Of a DNA stretch of 64,000 nt, positions 56,022-64,000 are shown piece after piece. The DNA comes from Pisolithus tinctorius (lineage: Eukaryota; Basidiomycota; Agaricomycetes; Boletales; Pisolithaceae), in the NCBI GenBank assembly GCA_024663395.1, contig JANFAH010000008.1, forward strand, positions 2,046,001-2,110,000. The letters are read 5' to 3'. The notes under the pieces were generated by a model that searched no databases, was not told the DNA's origin, and saw nothing but the letters and a program-made list of their open reading frames with translations. Position numbers and translations under genes: made by a program. How positions within the stretch are numbered: the stretch's first letter is position 1; each line of letters begins with the position of its first letter.

Positions 56022-56855
56022 CTCTTCATTGCTGACCCTGCCATTGTTGGCACTGTCTATCACAAAGTCGATGAGAACTCACCTCTCGACCTGGTGTATC
56101 ATGCCACCATCCAAGCCCTTCGGCTTGAAGAATTGTCCTGCTATGTAAATCGACAGAATCCCCTCCTGTCCCCTGCCTGAACTATTTTAAATGAAGTCGC
56201 CCATGAGCAGGATCCCATACTCCTTCGACTTTTTGACATCCTCGGAGGCACAGACCTCATTTATAATGTCTGACAATACCCCACATTGATCGCACCCCCC
56301 CCTCCTGGGTCTAGAAGACCCTCAACTGCAACCTCCCCTCCAGTGTCCTCTGTGACGTCCTCCCCTCTGGCATTGTCGCCATCCTCCTGTTCCTCCCACT
56401 TGTCCTGCTCTCTCAGAAGAGCTGATAGACCCCATGTCTGTTGCTTGTCAGGCCCTAACCCACAACCATGCAAGTCTCATGACTCTCCATCTGAGACTCT
56501 CGCCCAGTTACCACCATACCCTGTGCTGAATGCACTTGTCAAGGCTGATCGCCCTCTCACCCCTTCCAATCCATGTTATCGCCAAATATGCTACATCTGT
56601 CGACGTCTTGGACACATCAGTGTCAATTGTGGACTCTATGAATGTCCCCTTCGTCTCACCACTCATCCTGGGCATACTCAGGCCCAATGTCCATCTTTGC
56701 GACCCCAATGTCTGTTACAAGAAAGAATTGCCACCCCTGGAGTGGTAGATGATCATACCCTCATTGGGAGCAAGGACAACAACTTGTACAACAATAACTT
56801 TGACTTTGATGACTCTGCCATCAGCAATATGACTGGAGAACCTTATGGAGAGTAG
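56022..56855 (+). pseudogene. Gyp-C third frame, zinc-knuckle protein
   Basis: It continues the frame begun at 43536: LFIADPAIVGTVYHKVDENS, then TGA stops at SPA-stop-TILNEV and YNV-stop-QYPT. A Ser/Pro linker follows, and a C-terminal cysteine region in which CYICRRLGHISVNC is a perfect C-x2-C-x4-H-x4-C knuckle. A second Cys/His group follows (CPLRLTTHPGHTQAQC), and the frame ends at TAG 56853-56855. It lies between the chromodomain and the polypurine tract, in the sense direction. Function is unknown; it may be a second nucleocapsid-like protein. Confidence 0.7.
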
Positions 56856-56875
56856 TTGAAGTTGGGGACTTCAAC

Positions 56876-56892
56876 CCTTAGAAAGGGGGTAA
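56876..56892 (+). promoter_or_regulatory. Polypurine tract of Gyp-C
   Basis: TTAGAAAGGGGGTAA directly precedes the 3' LTR. Confidence 0.75.
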
Positions 56893-57345
56893 TGTTACAT
56901 TTCACCCCTATTTTTCCTTTGTCACTGTATGTTTGTCTCGTGTTTTGATCTGTTGGACAATCTTTCCTTTTTAAGCTGTCTTCTCTCTGATCTGACAGCT
57001 CACTATTCCCACCACTAGCATTACTTGCTCATTACATGCTTAGGACATGTGTCACCATTGTTCAGCCAATGGTGTAATTATCTTGTTACATGTGAATGCC
57101 TCATGGTTTGCTTTCCTGTAGTATTTAGACTGCTGGCTCAAGTCCTGGAACCCCAGACTTGAGCTGCTCAATCATATGCAGCATTCTCTCAGAACTTTGC
57201 CCTCAGTGTCCCTAACCTGGACCACTCTCACTGGCATTGCCTAAATCCTTTGTTGTTTACAAGGGTTACTGCAGCCATTGCTCAGTAGAAACCCATTGTC
57301 TGCATTTGAGCTCTCCCCATGTCTTGACTTTGGTCAAGCATAACA
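56893..57345 (+). repeat. 3' LTR of Gyp-C (453 bp)
   Basis: It starts TGTTACATTTC and ends CATAACA. It keeps the uninterrupted Plavaka target (TG at 57109-57110). Confidence 0.95.
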
Positions 57346-58128
57346 CATTCTGGCGAGCCTTAGCAGGTGCACTTGCAATTGATGGTCCTCTGAAGACCAC
57401 CTCTGATGTCATGCTCCAGTGGAAGAAGCTTATTTTGGAACCATAGTATAAGGTCTTTGGTCATGTGGTTGGGAATGTGGTCATTGTTGTTGACATGTTG
57501 GATGAAAGTGGTCTGGAATGATCATGGAGGGAGCTGTTGTTGGTGCTTGCATCTGTGCAGGCTGCTGGCCTACATCGCAATGTTTGCATCCTCATAACAT
57601 CCCATCCATTTCCTGATATCAAGCATGCACTCAGTGTTGCTCAGCATGTGAGGGCAGCCTCATTGGATGATGTCCCGGAGGCATCACAGGAAGATGATAT
57701 CTGTCTATACATTATGAAAAGATTGGGCCCTCTTTGGGATTTTGGACCCACCAATGTCTATAGGATTGCTCAGAAGGCAGGAGGTCTATTTGAATCAGTG
57801 CAGCTGGCTTGCAAGTTCATAAACCCAGGTTGTGCAGTCAAGAATGGATCAGTCAAGGAACACTTTGAAAATATCATACTTCTTCCATCAGGTGGACTAC
57901 TGGATGCCATGTTCCAAGCAATTCTCAAAAATGCCATTCCCAATGAGCAAACTGCACTCACACAATTCTGCTCTGTCATGCAGCAGATTGTTTTGACACT
58001 TGAACCTCTGCATATAGATGCACTAAGCAAGATGCACAGTCACTTCCCTGCCAATGAGGACTGTCATGACATGGTTACCACTCTTGAATCCATGTCCCTG
58101 CTATTGAGTGCTGGTAGAGACCAGTTTT
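57346..58128 (+). pseudogene. NACHT-type NLR, continuation, cut by Gyp-A copy 2
   Basis: It resumes the NLR from 30110 in frame across the CATTC duplication (DPAF then WRALAGALAIDGPLK). Walker B is seen as VVIVVDMLDESG (about 57485). Next come ILITSHPFPDIKHAL (sensor region), SLDDVPEASQEDDICLYI and AQKAGGLFESVQLACKFI. The winged-helix-like region LLDAMFQAILKNAIP and FCSVMQQIVLTLEPLHIDAL follows. It ends at SLLLSAGRDQ, where Gyp-A copy 2 begins. A TAG interrupts after LILEP, and a frame change lies near 57530. The C-terminal sensor repeats should lie beyond Gyp-A, outside the window. Confidence 0.86.
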
Positions 58129-58714
58129 TGTCACGACCATGCCCAGACCACCCCAGACCAGCTCTACCCTGGTCTCAACTGGTCTCATTCAACCCTTGCC
58201 CTGGTCCTGGCCTTAACCCTTCAACCCAGAAACATGTTAGCTCATGTGGCACTGCAAGGTGGTGCCCAGTCAAGTTGTCCCCTCAGTTAGGACTGGGCCA
58301 GTGTAACACCTGGCCCAGCCACATGTCCTGCCCTGGTTCCTGGTAATCCCTTGTTCATAGTCTTTGCTTGATAAGATTCTTTGTAACATTACTTACCAAT
58401 ATGTTTACCAATCATCGCTGTACTGGCACAGACTGGTCTCTGGTGCTATGTTACACTTAGGTTACTTCTAGTATTTAAGCCGTAGGATAATCTGTTCTAG
58501 CCTCAGTCTGAAATCAAACTAGTTCTCGTCTTAACCCAGTCTCTCTTGTCCTCTGTCTTCTGCCTCTCGACTGGACTATGGCCCATGCAGGGAATAGTGC
58601 TGCGTCCTCAGTCGCTAAGTCCAATAGTCCAAAAACCTTAGTATCTCATATTACCCTCTGACCCCTGGCCAGACTCCGGACCGGCCTTGGACTGGTGAAG
58701 ACCCAGACTTAACA
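58129..58714 (+). repeat. 5' LTR of Gyp-A copy 2 (586 bp)
   Basis: TGTCACGACC to CTTAACA. It is homologous to 2059-2645. The LTR core is at 58584-58622. Confidence 0.94.
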
Positions 58715-58745
58715 GTATTTCAGACTCACACTTGTGTGGGTCATC
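58715..58745 (+). other. Post-LTR primer region of Gyp-A copy 2
   Basis: GTATTTCAGACTCACACTTG and following can fold: GACTCACAC pairs with GTGTGGGTC around TT. The related Gyp-A2 and Gyp-B sequences share GTATNTTC and ACTTGT. Confidence 0.4.
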
Positions 58746-58781
58746 ACCCTTCTGCTCAATCCTCAGCATCACACCCTCAGC

Positions 58782-60152
58782 ATGCCTACCCAAACCAGAA
58801 CCCAAGCAGCACAGGCACGTGCTACCACCAACCCAGATTCCACTTCAGCAGTCGACTTGTGCCACACTGCTGCCTTGGTGTCCTTAGGGACAGCCAGAAG
58901 GTCACCCAGTGAAGTCAATAGCTTCAGGGGCTTCTCAGCCTGTCAATCCACTACCCCCATCCCTAATCGACCTCTTGCACCCACTAATGATCGAGATGAT
59001 GAACTGGACCTAGACAAACCAGATGACTTCAATCACCCCAGTGATGATGGTCCTGGCAACGACAGGCTGGGAGATGACCTGGATAATGACAATGAAGAAC
59101 CCCTCCCAGAGGATGATGTCAAGCCTGGTGTAACCGTGCTTGATAACCTTGCCAAAGCCATCGAGCTCCTCACACGTAATGCTTGCACCGGCTCTGAGTC
59201 ATCCTCTAGAACCAAGTTGCACGAACCAGACACCTTTGATGGGACAGACCCAAAGAAGCTGTGTGCATTTCTTATCCAGTGCAAACTTAACTTCTGGGAC
59301 CGGCCCCGGGCCTTTTGAAGTGATAAAGCCAAGGTCACTTTTGCGCAGTCATTCCTGAAAGGGATGGCTCTCAAGTGGTTCGGACCGGACCTACTTGGGA
59401 CTGAAGACCCAGAGGACTGGCCCTACTGGATGGACTCCTGGAAGGAGTTCGTCATAGAACTTCAAACTACTTTCGGACCTCACAACCTGGTGGCTGACGC
59501 TGAAAGCCAGCTAGACCACCTACAGATGAAAGATAATCACCGGGTCAATAAGTACGTGGTTGAATTCAACTGGCTTGCCTCACAAGTCCGGGGATATGGT
59601 GATGGCGCTCTGTGCCACTTCTTCTACACTGGTCTCCCCAACTGTATCAAAGATGAGGTCTGCCAGGTCAGCAAACCAAGAACCCTTCATGAGCTTTGCC
59701 ACCTAGCCCAGGAGATTGATGCACATTACTGGGAGCGCAAAGAGGAGGTTCAGCAGTCTAGTAAGCACCAGGGGTCATCCTCTGGTAACAAGTCTACTCC
59801 CAACCCCAGTCACAACAATCAGACTAAGCCCAGTCAAGAGAAATCCAAGACTGGCAATAACTCTGGAAATAGCAACTCCGGTAACCAAACTCAGTCCAAA
59901 CCTGCCTTGACCAGTCAGACTGGCTCTAACACACCCAAGCCAGACTCAAACAAACTGGGCAAGGATGGCAAGTTGACACCAGAGGAGCACAAATGCCATA
60001 GAGACAATAACCTTTGCATGTTCTGTGGGGGCACCAGACATTTTGCAGATAAGTGCCCCAAGAAAGCTGGGAAAGCCAAAGCTCGTGCTGCAGCCACCTC
60101 TGAGGCAGTGCTGGCCTCAACCTTGGGCTCTGCCCCCGAGGCAAAAAAATAG
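58782..60152 (+). pseudogene. Gyp-A copy 2 Gag
   Basis: The start ATG 58782 (MPTQTRTQAAQARATTNPDS) matches the Gyp-A2 start. There is an acidic segment, the core EPDTFDGTDPKKLCAFLIQC, then a TGA at 59316-59318 where Gyp-A2 has arginine, and on through MALKWFGPDLLG. The Ser/Asn/Gln linker and zinc knuckle CMFCGGTRHFADKC (about 60018) follow. It ends GCA-AAA-AAA-TAG, with protease in the -1 frame. Apart from the one TGA it is open. Confidence 0.88.
60141..60152 (+). promoter_or_regulatory. Candidate -1 ribosomal frameshift site at gag/pol
   Basis: The heptamer A-AAA-AAA directly before TAG lets Gag readers slip into the -1 frame. That frame is open through IGSSSQDSAQTESCIDSSC into the protease. 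The same arrangement is seen at 26615-26624 (Gyp-A2) and 23655-23665 (Gyp-B, A-AAA-AAT). Confidence 0.6.
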
Positions 60153-61364
60153 GTAGCAGCTCTCAGGACTCTGCACAGACTGAGAGCTGCATTGACTCCA
60201 GCTGTGCACCTATGGAGGCTCATCTCAATGCATCTGCTCTTTCTAATCCAAACTTGTTAACCCCCCATCTCTCCATTATCAGTCACAATTTACCCCGGTT
60301 CTGTACACTAGTGGACTCCGGTTCCATGCATAGTTTCATAGATAAAGACTTTGTTAATCAACACTCTTTTGCCCCTTATCCCATGTCCCCTATCCAACTC
60401 CAGCTCTTCAATGGGTCATCAAGTTTCGTCATCACTCAAGCAGTAGATCTTTCAGTTCAATTTGCGACTGGCGATGTCACCCCAGTAACCCTGTTTCTAG
60501 CCCTGTTGGATTCTGAATGTAAGATAGTCCTTGGACATGACTGGCTCACCCACTACAATCTGTCGATTGATTGGGTATTGAGCAGTCTAACTTTCCAGAC
60601 ATCTACAGGAGGAATACCAACCCTGTCAAAACCCCCTGCCACACCAGTCATAACCAGTCTTCCCAAACCCGGTCTACTTGACCAACCCAACCCTGGCCCC
60701 ACACCATCTGTACCATCTGTTGACTCACCAGTTTGCACCCCCCTGAAAGCTCCCCCTATCACCCTGATCAATGCAGCTGCATATGTATGCACTTGCAAGC
60801 TAGAGGGATCTACCCAATTCCAACTTCATCTATGCCCATTGGACCCGGTCCTGGCCCGGTCTACTTCTACCGGTCCTCCACCAGACCTGGCCAGTGTACC
60901 AAAGGACTATCACGACTTTGCTGACATCTTTAGCAAAGCCAAGGCCTCTACTCTCCCCCCACACTGGGAGTATGACCTTAAGATTGAATTGGAAGAAGGT
61001 ACTACACCACCTGTAGGAACCATCTACTCACTATCCCTGGTCAAGCTGCAAGCTCTCCGGGCCTTCATCAATGAAAACCTGACTACCGGTTTCATCTGGC
61101 CCACCTCTTCCCCCTACGCTGCACCAGTCCTCTTCATGAAGAAGAAGGACAGCTCACTCCGGTTATGTGTTGACTTCCAGGGCCTTAACAAACTCACCAA
61201 GAAAGACTGGTACCCCCTACCACTAATATCTGATCTACTCGACTCCCCTAGTCATGCCAAAATCTACACCAAGATCGACTTAAGGCACGTGTATCACCTC
61301 GTCTGGATTGCACCCAGTGATGAGTGGAAAACTGCCTTCAGAATGCACTATGGGTCTTACAAGT
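60153..61364 (+). CDS. Gyp-A copy 2 protease and RT N-terminal half
   Basis: The frame is open from the gag end (first ATG at 60212). Protease reads CTLVDSGSMHSFID and KIVLGHDWLTHYNLSIDWV. Then come FADIFSKAKASTLPPHW, GTIYSLSLVKLQALRAFI and the RT fingers [19 protein letters not shown] and [17 protein letters not shown]. Coding is intact until YGSYK, where solo LTR F enters. A few Arg-to-Trp or Cys changes are consistent with CpG loss. Confidence 0.9.
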
Positions 61365-62210
61365 TGTCATGACCATGACACCAGCGTAAGCCCCTAACAC
61401 CTACTCCGCCCTCTTCCGACATGTTCCCGCGCTTCTCCGCCCTCTTCCAACATGTTCCCGCGCTTCTCCGCCCTCCTCCGACGTGTTCCCGCGCTCCTCC
61501 GACCCTCCCGACACATCTCCACACCTCTCCGAGGTCCCCTGTCCATGTTCTGACCAACTCCGCTCAACTCCGCCCTAAGGTTGGTCATGTGGGCTGTCGG
61601 ACTTGCGGCCCTGCATTCTAGATAGGGTTCCGCCCTCGTGTCGGTTTTCTCCATTCTTCCGCTCCTTCGGTATTTACCCTCTCTTCCTCATTGTAGTAGT
61701 TTCCTTGTCTCAGTTAAGGTCCCCGTCATCCCTACCCTCTATCCCTTGTGTCAGAAGGACTCTAACCCACTATACACTTATTGGTTTACATTCCGTACTG
61801 CACCGCCCTTGGCCTACATTGTATATAAGGCCACGTAGTACTCCGATGTAATCAGTACGAATATCGAATAAAGTCCCCACCTTTGACTCCCTCTCAGTCC
61901 CCTCTGGAGTTTCGTCTCCACTTCCTCTGAGTCCGCTCCACCTCTGAAATACGAGGGCTGAGCTTGCACAAGGGGGCAGCGCACTAGCTGAACCCAACGC
62001 CCTCTCATCCGACCTCTGACCTCTGACCTCCGACTCCGACTCCTACCTCAGCCTCCGAAACTTTCCTTCATACCCCTCCGCTCACTGTTCGTCAAATATC
62101 TCGCCACCCAGTGGTCGGATTCGCTTCGGACTTTGACCACTGTACTCCGCAGCCCAACCCGCTCCAACTCCGCCCTAAGAAGGAGCCAGGGGTGTTGTCC
62201 GACTTTGACA
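61365..62210 (+). repeat. Solo LTR F (846 bp)
   Basis: It starts TGTCATGACC and ends CTTTGACA. Perfect duplication CAAGT lies at 61360-61364 and 62211-62215; removing it restores YGSYKWLVMPFG. It has TATATAAGG near 61819 and the LTR core at 61963-61995 next to AAATACGAGGGCTGAG. That block is shared with the Gyp-B LTR, so F is a distant relative of Gyp-B. It is rich in CTCCG. Confidence 0.93.
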
Positions 62211-63321
62211 CAAGTGGTTGGTGATGCCTTTCGGTCTTACCAATGCCCCAGCCACCTTGCAGTGGTTTGTCAATTCAATCTTTGCAGATATGCTAGATGT
62301 CTGTGTCGTCGTCTACCTCGACGACATTTTAATCTACTCCGGAGATGAGTCATCACATAAGCAGCACGTCTGGGAGGTTCTTCGCTGGCTCTGGTTGCAT
62401 GGCCTGTATGCCAAACTGGAGAAGTGCGAGTTCCACTCGGACTCTGTGGAATACTTGGGTTACCACTTGTCCCCTGCTGGCCTTACCATGTCTTCAGAAA
62501 AAGTCAAAGCTATCTGCGACTGGCCTGAGCCCCGGAAGGTAAAGGACATTCAGTCCTTCCTGGGTTTCGCCAATTTCTATCACTGGTTCATTTTTAACTA
62601 CTCAGATATAGTGGTACCTCTAACCCGGTTGACACACATAGGTGCTCCCTGGAACTTTTCTGAGGAGTGCTGCCAGTCTTTCAACAAACTCAAGCAGGCC
62701 TTCACCACTGCCCTGGTCCTAACTCACTTTTCCCTGGAAGCTCCTATTACTGTCGAGACTGATGCTTCTGATTATGCCATAGCTGGTATTTTGTCCATCA
62801 CCGGTGGTGATGGTCAAATCCGGCCAGTCGCATTTTATTCTTGTACCCTAACAGCCCCAGAGCTAAATTATGACACCCATGATAAGGAATTACTCACGAT
62901 CTTCGAGGCATTTCAGACATGGCAGCATTACTTAGAAGGCTCTGCAGTACCGGTCAATGTTGTCACTGATCACAAGAACCTGGAGTACTTCTCCACCTCA
63001 AAGGTTTTAACCTGGCGCCAGGTGCGCTGGTCTGAGTTCTTGTCACAGTTCAATATGGTTATCCGGTTCAGACCCAGTAAACTCGGTGCTAAGCCTGATG
63101 CCTTAACTAGACGATGGGATGTCTACCCCAAAGAGGGGGATAGCAACTATGCCCGGGTCAACCCACAGAATCTCAGACTGGTCTTCACGCAGGAACAGCT
63201 AGCCACCTCCCTGCATGCCACCTACCTTGAGTACCCAGTCCTACATGCTGTTGCACTGATGGACATGGAGAAGCTACACAATGATATTCTCTCAGCCCTA
63301 CCCTCAGACCCAGTCGCCTAA
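62211..63321 (+). CDS. Gyp-A copy 2 RT C-terminal half and RNase H
   Basis: [17 protein letters not shown] and [13 protein letters not shown] carry the YxDD box (about 62310). [13 protein letters not shown] marks the thumb, [15 protein letters not shown] starts RNase H, and [15 protein letters not shown] ends it. The frame ends at TAA 63319-63321 where Gln would be expected, and the homology continues in the same frame into integrase. Confidence 0.9.
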
Positions 63322-64000
63322 GTCCGGTTCTCAGACACATCAGATTCGCAGTGGTCAGTTGATGACACCAGCTTCCTCTGTCTAGATGAAAGAATCTATG
63401 TACCAGACTCTAATGACCTTCGCCTTCATGCCTTGAGGTTTAAACATGACCATCCCTTGTCTGGCCACTTCGGCCAAAACAGAACTCTAGAGCTCATCCA
63501 GCACGAATACACTTGGCCTGGCCTAAGGACATTTGTCAAGGACTATGTCCGGTCTTGTACTACCTGTGCCTGGGCCAAAGTACCCCACCACCGGCCTTAT
63601 GGCCTACTCAAACAACTCCCAGTTCCAGAGAAGCCATGGAATTCCATCTTGATGGATTTCATGGAACAACTCCCGGCCTCAACTGGCTTTACTGCCATCC
63701 TCGTCATGGTCGACCGGCTCTCAAAGCAAGCCATCTTCATACCTACTCACGACACCATCACAGCCCCTGAGCTCACCAAGCTCTTCCTCATGCATGTATT
63801 CTCTAAGCATGGTGTACCGGCCCATGTAACCTCAGACCGGGGATCAGAGTTCATGTCCCACTTCTTCCAGTCTCTAGGTAAAGCTCTAGACATGCATCTA
63901 CATTTCACCTCCAGGTATCACCCAGAGGGGGATGGTCAGACAGAGTGCACCAACCAGACGCTTGGACAGTATCTCTGGGTCTACTGCAACTATCAGCAGG
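63322..64000 (+). CDS. Gyp-A copy 2 integrase (3' partial)
   Basis: Following the TAA, the same frame reads LRFKHDHPLSGHFGQNRT, then SCTTCAW (zinc binding). The catalytic residues lie in ILMDFMEQLP, HVTSDRGSEF and DGQTECTNQTL, so D-D-E is complete. It reaches the window edge at VYCNYQQ. Confidence 0.9.

Larger units (their letters stand above)
30111..57345 (+). mobile_element. Gyp-C, gypsy element carrying two large nested insertions
   Basis: It has 5' LTR 30111-30328 plus 38423-38657 (split by Plavaka), gag 38922-39860, pol 39861-43629, and a third frame (43536-43643 continuing at 56022-56855, split by Gyp-D). The polypurine tract and 3' LTR 56893-57345 complete it. Target duplication CATTC is at 30106-30110 and 57346-57350, within the NLR coding region. 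Removing nested DNA leaves an element of about 6.8 kb. It is old: many stops, mostly TGA. Confidence 0.93.
58129..64000 (+). mobile_element. Gyp-A copy 2 (5' LTR, gag, most of pol)
   Basis: It is inserted in the NLR after GTTTT (58124-58128). It has 5' LTR, gag, protease, RT (split by solo LTR F), RNase H and integrase up to the window edge. The 3' side is off-window. Confidence 0.93.

Noticed and set aside
1..64000. The two Gyp-A fragments break at almost the same point of integrase (window end at VYCNYQQ, window start at FAYNNAPS), as if they were one element on a circle.
   Set aside because: Their LTRs differ at many sites, they lie in different targets (KDZ gene and NLR), and the window is linear. 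Two copies cut at similar points by the window edges is the simpler reading.

Overview
This is a eukaryotic, fungal window. It almost certainly comes from an Agaricomycete (mushroom-forming basidiomycete). The evidence is short 50-90 bp GT-AG introns, KDZ and Plavaka transposons, a Helitron with a HUH Rep plus PIF1-like helicase, several chromodomain Ty3/gypsy families, and a NACHT-type NLR gene of the kind common in mushrooms. No species is claimed. I see no rRNA, tRNA or CRISPR. Apart from the NLR and perhaps one small spliced gene, nearly all the sequence is transposable elements inserted into one another.

Layout. (1) 1-2645: 3' part of a gypsy element (Gyp-A copy 1), inserted in the C-terminal end of a KDZ transposase gene. 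(2) 2646-7995, minus strand: KDZ transposase and its usual accessory gene. (3) 7996-17302: hairpin-rich DNA, a 3-exon gene at 9393-10512, and a Helitron Rep-helicase at 12054-16266 with a candidate 3' end at 16396. (4) 17303-28437, minus strand: a related gypsy element (Gyp-A2), cut in its RT by a complete Gyp-B (17584-25713; LTRs about 99% identical by eye; target duplication CGGAG). (5) 29397-30110 and 57346-58128: two pieces of one NLR gene, separated by Gyp-C with duplication CATTC. Gyp-C's 5' LTR holds an 8.1 kb Plavaka element (30329-38420), and Gyp-C's 3' region holds Gyp-D (43644-56017, minus strand). Plavaka and Gyp-D each carry a solo LTR of one family (E1 and E2). Gyp-D also carries a fold-back Tc1-like element. 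(6) 58129-64000: Gyp-A copy 2, also inserted in the NLR, with a solo LTR (F) in its RT.

Most notable observations. Three gypsy families (A, B, D) each carry a spliced gene on the strand opposite to gag-pol, between the end of pol and the 3' LTR. All three encode a six-cysteine cluster (C-x2-C-x6/8-C-x7/9/10-C-x2-C-x6-C) with basic and charged or coiled-coil regions. The Gyp-B copy is intact although its pol is full of frameshifts. Five LTR families that otherwise differ share a core of about 35 bp around TGCAAGGGNNTAGCGC. Gyp-B is saturated with CGGAG (17 counted in one 840-bp stretch). The gag/pol junctions of A, A2 and B carry an A-AAA-AAN-TAG slippery heptamer. The in-frame stops I inspected in the older elements are mostly TGA where arginine (CGA) is expected, which fits decay by cytosine methylation.
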